64,000 bases of DNA from a bacterium (lineage in GTDB: Bacteria > UBP6 > UBA1177), in contig JAGCXM010000005.1 of the NCBI GenBank assembly GCA_017961325.1, forward strand, positions 17,181 to 81,180. The letters are read 5' to 3'. The translations under genes were made by a program, and so were the position numbers. Below the pieces are notes generated by a model. That model searched no databases. It was not told where the DNA came from and saw only the letters and a program-made list of their open reading frames with translations. The stretch's first letter is position 1, and each line of letters opens with the position of its first letter. Positions 31,891 through 40,286 of this stretch are shown in pieces.

Positions 31891-34800
31891 ATGAGAAAAT
31901 CAGCGATTTTGTTGTTAATTACCGCATTTATTGCAGTTTTTATCTGTTCATGCAGCAATTCCGGTTCAGGTTCGGAAATCATAAATCCTTTTGAAAACGA
32001 AGGAGACCGAATCGTAAAAGTCGGAAATCTGGAAGTAAATGAAAGTAAGATTTTCATCTTCTACAAATCCGGTAAATTTTTTCTGAATATACCGGTCAAA
32101 CTTGACAAAGGCAGCGATCCTATAGCTGCAACCTGTTCGGTAAGCACGGAAGGGCTTGACGGAATGCCGAAAGAAGACTCGGAAAAGCAGCAGAAAGAAC
32201 AAATCAGCGACAAAACCGAAACGCTCGCAATAGATCTCGGCGCAGATTATCTGCCCGACATTGAAGAACTGACAAATCTCATTTTGAAATATTCGATAAA
32301 ATGGAACAGCCACAATCTCAGCGGCAAAGTTTCAATGTTCAGAATCTCACCGAAAATGAGAACGTTCATAATCGGAAACAAAGAGGTTGTCAGCGGAGGA
32401 ACCTCGATTTTCAGGATTTTTGTAAGTGACGTTCTTTCGGGAGAGCCGATAGCAAGCGGTTCGCCTCTCATGAATAAAGAGATAACGGTCGAGTTTTTCA
32501 GCGGAGACGAGCTAGTCGGTAAAGTTTCGGCAAAAACAGACAAGGGCGGAATGGCAGAAATTCCCGTTTCTCTCGATGATTCCGTTACAGGAAATATTAC
32601 GATGGTCGCAACAACCGAAACCGTTTACGGGAAGCGTACTCTTTCGGCAAATCTGGTCTCAGCGACACAGGAAAGTTACAACAAAACGCTGCTTACAACC
32701 GACAAACCCCTCTATCAGCCGGGACAGACTATACACATACGCTCGCTTTCACTTGGACTTCCTGACAAAAAACCGATGGATAATACCGATATAACGTTTG
32801 AACTCAGCGATCCGAAAGGAAACAAGGTGTTCAAAAAAACGGGCAAAACCAGCAGATACGGCATATTTTCGGCCGATTTCAAGCTTGCGAACCTTGTAAG
32901 TCTCGGAAATTATCAGCTCTCGGCATTGATAGACGGCGTAATCGCAGCGCAGAAAACACTCACGGTTGAAAAGTACGTCCTTCCGAAGTTCGGAATCGAA
33001 TTTTCGGCTGACAAAGGTTTTTATCTGCCGGGCGAAACGATGGAAGGTGAAATTGTTTCAAACTATTTCTACGGGAAACCGGTAAGCAATGGCATAATTC
33101 ACATCGAGGCAAAGACCTCAGATGTTTCGGAAACGACTTTTCAGACGATTGACGCAACTCTTTCGCAGGACGGCAAATACACATTTTCGATAAAACTGCC
33201 GAATTATTTTACAGGCAGCACACTTGAGCAGGGAAATGCCAAAGTGAAACTCGAAATAACCGTTACGGACACGGCTGACCATGCACAGTCTGTCGTCAAA
33301 TATCTGACTGTCGCACAGTCTCCGGTCATAGCTACACTCGTTCCGGCAGCCGGCAAGATGCTTCCGGGAACGGAACAAACGATGTATCTCATCCTTACAG
33401 ATCCTCAGGGGAATCCTGTTTCGGGCAAAGCCGCGATAAAAGCTAGTGGTGAATCCGTCGAACAGAACGTTGACGAAAGCGGTTTTGCGGAATTTAAAAT
33501 GGTTCTTCCCGAAGACGGCAAGGTTACTGTCGGAATCAAGTATGACGGAAAAACTTACGAAAGCGTAAAATATTTTAAAAATGACGGAAACGCCGAATTC
33601 ATCTTCCTTTCGACCGATTCACCGATTTACGATGCCGGAGAAGATGTTGAAGTGAGTGTTTTCACAGGTTTCGACCCGAATGCGGAACAGCCTTCGATGC
33701 TTCCAGACAGAGCTTATCTGGATGTTGTTGTCGAAGACCAGATAAGGCTTACCAAAGTGGTTGAACTGAAAGAAGGAAAGGGAAAAATATCGCTTCCGCT
33801 TGATGAAACGATGCACGGAGTCGTAGAGTTTCTTGCATACTATCTCACGAAAGAAGGCAACATCATCCGCTCGTCAAAAGCGGTTTACGTCCGAAAGGCA
33901 AGCTCGCTTTCAGTTGAATTTTCAACAGATAAAGAGGAATACAAGCCGAGAGAGACAGCAAAAGCGCGTTTCACCGTTAAAGATGTCGAAGGAAAACCGG
34001 CACCGGCTGCACTAGGAGTCGCAATGGTTGATGAAGCCGTTTTCCATGTCATGGATTTCGTTCCCGGAATGGAAGCGACATATTTCAACATCGAAAGTGC
34101 GATTATGGAATCGAATTTTGTGATTTACGGAACAAGTTATCAGGACATCGTTTCAAGCAGTAAAGATGAAGAACTTGAAGAAGAAACCGAAAAGAGGGTG
34201 AGCGCTTTCTTTGCTGACAATGCAGGAAATCTGCAGCATGACATAGCAAAGGAAGACTACTCGCAGTATGAATCAAAGCACAATTCTGCGGCCAGAAGTG
34301 CCGTAGGAAACAAAGTCTCAGGAGCACTTTCGGATACAGATTGGAACTACTGCGAAGACATCAATGAAATCAATGAAAAACTCAAAAAGATTTTCGCAAA
34401 ATCTGAAAATGCCGACCCGTGGGGCAACGTGATGAATGCCTCGGCCAAACAAGATCATTGGGGTACTTATGCCGTGATTGCCTCGGCAGGTCCCGATGAA
34501 ACAGCTGAAACGGAGGATGATATTAAGATAGAAGTTACATTGTGTGAGGAATATTGGGATGAAGACGCTGATGCCGAAGCCGGAAACTGGGATGGAGGTG
34601 ACACAGGTTCAGAAGCTGGCTATGACGGTGATGATACAGGTGAGGCCGGAAACAGCGGCAAAAAAATAAAGGTCAGAGAATGGTTTCCGGAGACTCTCTA
34701 CTACAATCCTCAGCTTATCACCGACGATTCCGGAAAAGCCGAAGTCGAAATACAGATGGCAGATTCCATAACGTCATGGCGCGTCACGGCTCTTGCAAAC

Positions 34801-36768
34801 ACTCTTGGCGGTGCAATCGGAAGTTCGCTTGACAGCATAAGGGTTTTTCAGGACTTCTTTGTAGATATCGACTTCCCTGTTTCTCTGACCCAGAATGACG
34901 AAATTTCCGTTCCTGTCGGAATTTACAACTATCTCAATGTTGAACAGAACATAACTTTAGAAGCGGAAAGCGACGACTGGTTTGAAATGACAGGTGACTC
35001 GGCGATAAACGTTACCGTCCCGGCAAACTCGGTAACATCGGCGTATTTCCCGATAAAAGTGCTGAAAATAGGAACGCACAGCATGACGATTTTCGCCCAC
35101 GGCTCGCAGATGTCTGACGCTATAAAGCGCACAGTCACCGTCAAACCCGACGGAATAATGGAGGACAAGTCTGAAAGCGCAGTATTCAGCGGCAACAAAA
35201 CGATAAAACTTACGATTCCCGAAAACGCAATTCCCGACAGCGCGGAACTTTTCGTAAAAATCTATCCCGGTTTCATGAGTCAGGCTGTCGAAGGGCTCGA
35301 TTCGATACTTCAGCTGCCTTACGGCTGTTTCGAGCAGACTTCTTCGACGACTTATCCGAACGTTTTAGTTCTTCAATACATGATTGCGGCTGACACGCTG
35401 ACTCCCGAAATCGAACTTAAAGCAAGGGATTACATAACTCAGGGCTATCAGAGACTGCTCACCTACGAAGTTCAGGGCGGCGGTTTTGAATGGTTCGGCG
35501 ATTCGCCAGCGCACCTCACGCTTACGGCTTACGGACTTCTCGAATTCAACGACATGAGCAAAGTCCACACGATTGATCCAAACCTCATTGACAGAACTGC
35601 CGCATGGATCGCGCAGCAGCAGAAATCCGACGGCTCGTTCGTCACCGAGAACGGATACATGGACGGAGCAATCAACAATTTCCTCGCATCAGCTCTCAGA
35701 ACGACGGCTTACGCGGCCTGGGCTCTTGCTGAGACCGACAAAGAACTTTCGGCAAGGCAGAAGGCTGTTCAATACATCGAATCGCATCTTTCGGAAGCCG
35801 ACGACATCTATTCAAAAGCGATGGCCGCGATCGCGCTTATTAAAAACGGCGGTACTGCGACAAAAATCGAACAGCTCGTAAACGAAATCCTGGAAGCTAA
35901 ACAGGAAGACGCCGAGGGCAGTATTTACTGGAATCAGACTCTGAGCACAGAGACATACACTTCCGGAGAAGGGGCAAAGCTCGAAACAACGGCTCTGGTC
36001 GGTTCGCTTCTCGTCTACAAAGGCGGATACGCCAACATTACTGACCGCATTCTCAAATGGATCGTCAAGCAGAAAGACTCTTTCGGCAACTGGTCAACGA
36101 CACAGGGAACTATCCGCGCACTCAAATTCATGGTCGAATCAATGTATGCTTCCGCAGCACCGGATACAAATGCGACTCTGAAAATTTCCGCAAACGGTTC
36201 GCCTGAAACCACAATAAAAGTAACGCCTGATGACTCCGACGTAATGCGCCTGATCGACTTCAAAGAACATCTGGTTTACGGAGAAAACACGATCGAAATA
36301 AAATCAAATTCAGATTCCAACATGCTTTATCAGGCAACTGCGACCTGGTATGTGCCGGGATCCAGCGCAGTTTCGACAGGTCCGCTCACGATAGACGTGA
36401 CCTACGACAAAACGAACCTTGCCGTAAACGATACTGTAAAGGCGGCCGTGACTATCAAAAATGTCAGTGAAGAAAAAGTGAACATGGTTCTTGCAAGCGT
36501 AGGTATAGCACCCGGATTTACGCTGATTCCGGCACTGCTTGACGCAGCCGTCGAAAACGGAACCCCGCTCAGAAAATACGAATCGACTCCGCGCCAGATC
36601 ATCCTTTATCTCAACTATATCGAAGCGAACTCGACTCAGACTTACCAGTTCGAACTTGTGGCCGATTATCCGATCAAAGGAGCGACCGGCGAATCATCAG
36701 TACATCCCTACTACAATCCTGAAGAAAACTACAACGATCTTTCACAGGAAATCGTGATCAGTGAATGA
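31891..36768 (+). CDS. alpha-2-macroglobulin-family lipoprotein with thioester
   Basis: The start at 31891 follows AAAGGAGAG. The 1625-residue protein has the lipobox CSCS and then several macroglobulin domains (LLTTDKPLYQPGQTIHIR, YVLPKFGIEFS). A bait-like stretch between residues about 842 and 925 contains DPWG and SAGPDE, then Asp/Gly-rich sequence. The A2M domain follows (EWFPETLYYNPQLI, ADSITSWRVTA). The thioester PYGCFEQTSS has Cys1146 and Gln1149, followed by the helical TED and a receptor-binding-like C-terminus (HPYYNPEENY). Bacterial macroglobulins trap attacking proteases at the envelope. The domain order resembles eukaryotic A2M more than it does a minimal bacterial form. No pbpC neighbour is present. 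Confidence 0.9.
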   Translation: MRKSAILLLITAFIAVFICSCSNSGSGSEIINPFENEGDRIVKVGNLEVNESKIFIFYKSGKFFLNIPVKLDKGSDPIAATCSVSTEGLDGMPKEDSEKQQKEQISDKTETLAIDLGADYLPDIEELTNLILKYSIKWNSHNLSGKVSMFRISPKMRTFIIGNKEVVSGGTSIFRIFVSDVLSGEPIASGSPLMNKEITVEFFSGDELVGKVSAKTDKGGMAEIPVSLDDSVTGNITMVATTETVYGKRTLSANLVSATQESYNKTLLTTDKPLYQPGQTIHIRSLSLGLPDKKPMDNTDITFELSDPKGNKVFKKTGKTSRYGIFSADFKLANLVSLGNYQLSALIDGVIAAQKTLTVEKYVLPKFGIEFSADKGFYLPGETMEGEIVSNYFYGKPVSNGIIHIEAKTSDVSETTFQTIDATLSQDGKYTFSIKLPNYFTGSTLEQGNAKVKLEITVTDTADHAQSVVKYLTVAQSPVIATLVPAAGKMLPGTEQTMYLILTDPQGNPVSGKAAIKASGESVEQNVDESGFAEFKMVLPEDGKVTVGIKYDGKTYESVKYFKNDGNAEFIFLSTDSPIYDAGEDVEVSVFTGFDPNAEQPSMLPDRAYLDVVVEDQIRLTKVVELKEGKGKISLPLDETMHGVVEFLAYYLTKEGNIIRSSKAVYVRKASSLSVEFSTDKEEYKPRETAKARFTVKDVEGKPAPAALGVAMVDEAVFHVMDFVPGMEATYFNIESAIMESNFVIYGTSYQDIVSSSKDEELEEETEKRVSAFFADNAGNLQHDIAKEDYSQYESKHNSAARSAVGNKVSGALSDTDWNYCEDINEINEKLKKIFAKSENADPWGNVMNASAKQDHWGTYAVIASAGPDETAETEDDIKIEVTLCEEYWDEDADAEAGNWDGGDTGSEAGYDGDDTGEAGNSGKKIKVREWFPETLYYNPQLITDDSGKAEVEIQMADSITSWRVTALANTLGGAIGSSLDSIRVFQDFFVDIDFPVSLTQNDEISVPVGIYNYLNVEQNITLEAESDDWFEMTGDSAINVTVPANSVTSAYFPIKVLKIGTHSMTIFAHGSQMSDAIKRTVTVKPDGIMEDKSESAVFSGNKTIKLTIPENAIPDSAELFVKIYPGFMSQAVEGLDSILQLPYGCFEQTSSTTYPNVLVLQYMIAADTLTPEIELKARDYITQGYQRLLTYEVQGGGFEWFGDSPAHLTLTAYGLLEFNDMSKVHTIDPNLIDRTAAWIAQQQKSDGSFVTENGYMDGAINNFLASALRTTAYAAWALAETDKELSARQKAVQYIESHLSEADDIYSKAMAAIALIKNGGTATKIEQLVNEILEAKQEDAEGSIYWNQTLSTETYTSGEGAKLETTALVGSLLVYKGGYANITDRILKWIVKQKDSFGNWSTTQGTIRALKFMVESMYASAAPDTNATLKISANGSPETTIKVTPDDSDVMRLIDFKEHLVYGENTIEIKSNSDSNMLYQATATWYVPGSSAVSTGPLTIDVTYDKTNLAVNDTVKAAVTIKNVSEEKVNMVLASVGIAPGFTLIPALLDAAVENGTPLRKYESTPRQIILYLNYIEANSTQTYQFELVADYPIKGATGESSVHPYYNPEENYNDLSQEIVISE

Positions 36769-36771
36769 TTT

Positions 36772-37248
36772 CTAGACCGTAACGTCAACCTGTCCCGACT
36801 CTTCGACACTTTTTTTGTCCCACTCGATTTTCGAACAGCAGCCCTCTTTTTTGAGCTGTCTGAGGAGGATGTCGATCGCGTTTCTGAGAACGGGAGAATT
36901 TTTCGAATGGAGTCCTTTGCCTGTGACGATACGGATCTTGTAGATTCTGCCGCTTTTCATGGCGCGGACATTGGTTTCGACAACTTTTTCTGCCTCGTCC
37001 TGCGTCAGTCCGTGGAGATCTATCTGAAATTCGGGAAGAACATTTTCGCTTCGCGGTCTGAAGAATTCTTTCTGTTCTTCCGCGCTTGATTCCTTTTCGC
37101 GTTTGTGGATCTCGAAATCGATGTCGGAATATTCTTCGAGAAGGTCGGCGAAACTTTCGGTTTTCTGATCCTTTTTTGTATCTTTGCCGGCAAAAATTTC
37201 GGCAAAATTCATCGAATCATCGTTATTTTTATTGAATTTTTTACTCAT
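36772..37248 (-). CDS. Smr-domain protein
   Basis: The 158-residue protein has a charged N-terminal half and a C-terminal Smr domain with DLHGLTQDEAEKVV, IRIVTGKGLHSK and a final strand region. The Smr domain, the stand-alone counterpart of the MutS2 C-terminus, binds or nicks DNA or RNA and has been tied to ribosome rescue. The DLHG and TGKG(L)H motifs are complete. The stop lies 3 bp from the stop of the convergent macroglobulin gene. It begins 2 bp after the nadK stop, so it is the last gene of a minus-strand operon. Confidence 0.9.
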   Translation of the reverse strand: MSKKFNKNNDDSMNFAEIFAGKDTKKDQKTESFADLLEEYSDIDFEIHKREKESSAEEQKEFFRPRSENVLPEFQIDLHGLTQDEAEKVVETNVRAMKSGRIYKIRIVTGKGLHSKNSPVLRNAIDILLRQLKKEGCCSKIEWDKKSVEESGQVDVTV

Positions 37249-37250
37249 TT

Positions 37251-38084
37251 TTACAACCTCTTGCCCAAATGCAGCCTTTCCGAAAGTATATCAAAAAAAC
37301 TCCTTTCCGGGTTTGAAACGACGCTCAGGCAGCGTTCGTTTCTGCGGACAAGCACAACGTCGTTTTCGCAGACTTCGATCGTGTTTTTTCCGTCGCAGGT
37401 AAGAAATCCGAGAGTACATTCCTTCAAAGTCGCCTTCACCGTTCCCGCCGCAGGAAGGACGATCGGACGGTGCGTAAGGGCGTGCGGCGCAATTGCGTTG
37501 ATTACGAAAGATTCATCTGCCGGATAAATAATCGGACCGTTGCACGAAAGATTGTATGCGGTGGAACCGGTCGGAGTCGCAACGATAAGTCCATCGCACT
37601 TGTACTGCGGCATCTCTTCGCTGTCGTATTCGATTCCGAAGCAGAGCATCGGTGAAATGTTTATGTCGCGTATGACCGTTACTTCGTTGAGGGCGGTGAA
37701 GGTCGCGATTTCGCTGCCGTTTCTGATGAGTCTGACATCCATCATCATTCGCTGTTTCACGTCAAATTGCCCGCTCAGAAGATTTTCGATCATTGTATCT
37801 TCGTCGGGATTTATTTCCGCCAGAAAGCCGAGCTGTCCGACATTTATTCCCGCAATCGGAACGTTTCTTTCAAAGGCGAGTGTCGCTCCGGCAAGGAATG
37901 TGCCGTCTCCGCCGATCGTGATTATCAAATCGGATCCGTTTATCTCTTCAATGTTTTCAATAATTTGAACACCGAATTTTTTGCTTTTTTCGGTTATGGA
38001 ATTTCTGATTCTGTGCTGCTCGGGCAGCTTTCTTCCGTCGTTTCTGAAAAAAAGGAAAACTTTTGAAATTTTATCGGAGATCAT
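37251..38084 (-). CDS. nadK: NAD kinase
   Basis: NadK phosphorylates NAD to NADP and controls reducing power. The 277-residue protein has IITIGGDGTFLAGA (the GGDGT motif, about residues 56-60), an NE motif in TALNEVTVIRD, the PTGSTAYNLS motif, and GPIIYP and IAPHALTHRP in the nucleotide pocket. Length is normal. Its start overlaps the hslO-like gene by 14 bp, so it is translationally coupled with a redox chaperone. This association with NADP supply is notable. The downstream Smr gene follows after 2 bp. Confidence 0.95.
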   Translation of the reverse strand: MISDKISKVFLFFRNDGRKLPEQHRIRNSITEKSKKFGVQIIENIEEINGSDLIITIGGDGTFLAGATLAFERNVPIAGINVGQLGFLAEINPDEDTMIENLLSGQFDVKQRMMMDVRLIRNGSEIATFTALNEVTVIRDINISPMLCFGIEYDSEEMPQYKCDGLIVATPTGSTAYNLSCNGPIIYPADESFVINAIAPHALTHRPIVLPAAGTVKATLKECTLGFLTCDGKNTIEVCENDVVLVRRNERCLSVVSNPERSFFDILSERLHLGKRL

Positions 38085-38790
38085 CTTTTTTTATCCTGTA
38101 TTTCTGCCCGCATCTCGGACACTCGATACTTAAAACAGATTCGGTTTCAAAGAGAAAATCTACGTCCTTTTTAGACATTCTGGTAAAAATATCGGCGATT
38201 TTGCTTTTTGTGCAGCCGCATTTGAATTTAAGTTCAACCTCTTTAATCTGTTCGTCCTTTTCGTCAAAATCTTCCGGAAGCGTGTCTCTTATGCCGAAGG
38301 TTTCTCCGTTTTCGTAAATTTCAAGACCGTTTTGCGACTCTTCGGCAAAAAATTTTGTAAAAAGCGTGTTCAGAATCTTATCGCTCGGAACATTTTCTCC
38401 ACAGTCGACCGTCGTCGTGCTTTCCATTCCCGAAACGCCAGAAACCATCTGAACCGTCATGCGCGGATTTTTTTCGAAAGGCGAAGGATTCCAAGAATGG
38501 GTTCTTGCGACGAAAACGTTGTATTCGGAATCAACGCAGCAGAAAAGTCTGCGTTTCTGCAGAGGCATTGAAACGTTCCAGGCGAAACTCCAGTCAGGAG
38601 GCATAAGCGGAAGATAGGCTGCCGCCATTGAAATCAGCTTTTTCAAATTCGGAAAACACTCTTTCGGAACTGCTTCAACTGGGTTCTGGACATAAAAATC
38701 GAGATAAAGACCCATAAAATCGACTGAATTGACCTCGGAAAACGATATTTCCCCCTCTTTTTCGCCGAATTTAACAGTTGCAGACGTCAT
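38071..38790 (-). CDS. hslO: Hsp33-like redox chaperone (divergent)
   Basis: The 239-residue protein ends with the Hsp33 zinc motif: Cys191-Gly-Cys193, then 30 residues, then Cys224-Pro-Arg-Cys227. Hsp33 is switched on as a holdase when oxidants make disulfides at these cysteines. The N-terminal part (SFAWNVSMPLQKRRLF, MVSGVSGM) keeps only weak similarity to the Hsp33 substrate-binding domain and is about 40-50 residues shorter than usual. The gene symbol is therefore used for the class only. It lies between a Ser/Thr kinase (stop 2 bp upstream) and nadK (14-bp overlap), giving an apparent oxidative-stress operon. Confidence 0.72.
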   Translation of the reverse strand: MTSATVKFGEKEGEISFSEVNSVDFMGLYLDFYVQNPVEAVPKECFPNLKKLISMAAAYLPLMPPDWSFAWNVSMPLQKRRLFCCVDSEYNVFVARTHSWNPSPFEKNPRMTVQMVSGVSGMESTTTVDCGENVPSDKILNTLFTKFFAEESQNGLEIYENGETFGIRDTLPEDFDEKDEQIKEVELKFKCGCTKSKIADIFTRMSKKDVDFLFETESVLSIECPRCGQKYRIKKDDLR

Positions 38791-38792
38791 TT

Positions 38793-40190
38793 TTACCTCT
38801 TTTTCAGAACCATTCTGATGTAGCGGTTGTCAGAAGTCGGGACGAATTCAAGTCCGCCGATCATATCGTCTTTCCTGAATTCGATGATGTACTGTTTGTT
38901 AAGTTCGAGCTGCAGGGAGGCAGGAGTTTTTTTGCCGGTATCTTCGCCGTTTACGAAAATCTGTGCGCCTCCGGGTTCTGAAAAAACTGTCACCATGTCA
39001 ACTTTTACATCAGGATCGATAAAAAGAAACTTCAGAATCATTCCTATTATGAAAATACCTCCGGCGATCCCCGCCGCAAAAGAGGTTTTTGAAATTATGG
39101 ATTTGCGTTGTTGACGCTTTTTTTCTTCATTTTCCTTTTTCTTTTTCTCCTCTTCGACCCGCTTTTTCGATTTAATGTCAATATCTTCCAACTCACCGAT
39201 ATTGTTGAATAATTCATCCATCAAATACTCGGTTTGCGCCTGTTCGATGATTTTTGTCATCTTGATGAAGTGCGAAGGAAAGAGTTTTTTGACCAAGGCG
39301 GGAAGCATTTCGCCGTTCGGATCGAATTCAAGCGAATTGTAGATACGGAGCAGATCTTCGCGCATATCCATCGCCGTGGCATAGCGGTCGTTCGGATCTT
39401 TTTCCAAAGCCTTCATCACGATTTCGGCAAGTTTCGGATCGATGTCGGGCATAAGCTCGTCTATAGGCTCGATTTCATCGTTCATAATGGCGTTCATTAT
39501 AGCCATATCGCTGTCGAGTTGTTTGTAGAGAGTCTGTCCCGTCAGCATTTCGTAAAGAATTATGCCGACTGAAAAAATATCGCTCCGTCTGTCAACGGCG
39601 GTACCGCTGCACTGTTCTGGCGAAAGATAGGCATATGTCCCCTGAATACCGCTGTCGTTCCTCAGTTTTCTGGTGTAATTCGCATTTGCAATGCCGAAAT
39701 CGACGACTTTTATCTTTCCTTCATATGAAATCAGGATGTTATTCGGATTCATATCGAGGTGTACGATGTTCAGAAAAGTGCCGTTTCTGTCCTGAGCGTT
39801 ATGAGCGTGATCCAGACCGCACAGAACCGCTGAAATTATCTCGATGATTAGATTCAGAGGCAGTTTCTGTTTTTTTTCACCCAATTTTTCAAGAATTGCT
39901 CCCAGATTCTGCCCGAAAACATACTCCATCGCAATGAAGTACTGTTCTTCATATTTCCCGAAATCGTAGATTTTTACGATGTTTTCGTGACTTATGTTGC
40001 AGATTATCCTCGCTTCGGCAAGAAACATTTTTAAGAGAGTCGGATTGTTGCTGTATTTTTTCAACACCTTTTTGATTGCGATCGGCATTGAATTTATGGG
40101 CGAATTTACATGCTTGGCAAGATAAATCTCAGCCATTCCGCCTGTCGCGATTTTTGAAAGCAGCTGATAGTTGTCAAATTTTTCGAGCAT
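38793..40190 (-). CDS. Ser/Thr protein kinase with transmembrane helix and PEGA domain
   Basis: The 465-residue protein has a glycine loop (KIATGGMAEIYLA), the catalytic Lys40 (AIKK), an HLDMNPNN catalytic loop (Asp146), DFG (164-166) and PEQCSG. After the kinase a coiled-coil Lys/Glu stretch precedes one transmembrane helix (about residues 366-390). A PEGA domain follows (EPGGAQIFVNGEDTG). The loop reads HLD instead of HRD, which is a non-RD feature, so activation by activation-loop phosphorylation may be altered. The kinase is cytoplasmic and PEGA should be periplasmic. A candidate promoter lies at 40218-40245. It is the first gene of the hslO-nadK-smr unit. Confidence 0.9.
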   Translation of the reverse strand: MLEKFDNYQLLSKIATGGMAEIYLAKHVNSPINSMPIAIKKVLKKYSNNPTLLKMFLAEARIICNISHENIVKIYDFGKYEEQYFIAMEYVFGQNLGAILEKLGEKKQKLPLNLIIEIISAVLCGLDHAHNAQDRNGTFLNIVHLDMNPNNILISYEGKIKVVDFGIANANYTRKLRNDSGIQGTYAYLSPEQCSGTAVDRRSDIFSVGIILYEMLTGQTLYKQLDSDMAIMNAIMNDEIEPIDELMPDIDPKLAEIVMKALEKDPNDRYATAMDMREDLLRIYNSLEFDPNGEMLPALVKKLFPSHFIKMTKIIEQAQTEYLMDELFNNIGELEDIDIKSKKRVEEEKKKKENEEKKRQQRKSIISKTSFAAGIAGGIFIIGMILKFLFIDPDVKVDMVTVFSEPGGAQIFVNGEDTGKKTPASLQLELNKQYIIEFRKDDMIGGLEFVPTSDNRYIRMVLKKR

Positions 40191-40217
40191 GGGCGCCTCC
40201 GAAGAACAAACTATAGA

Positions 40218-40245
40218 AAAATAAATATTTTTAGGAAATTTTCAA
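40218..40245 (-). promoter_or_regulatory. weak candidate promoter of the kinase operon
   Basis: On the minus strand TTGAAA (40245-40240), a 16-bp spacer and TATTTT (40223-40218) precede the kinase start by 27 bp. Confidence 0.35.
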
Positions 40246-40286
40246 CAAATTATTTGAATTTTGTGGTGAATTTTAAGATTCAGAAG

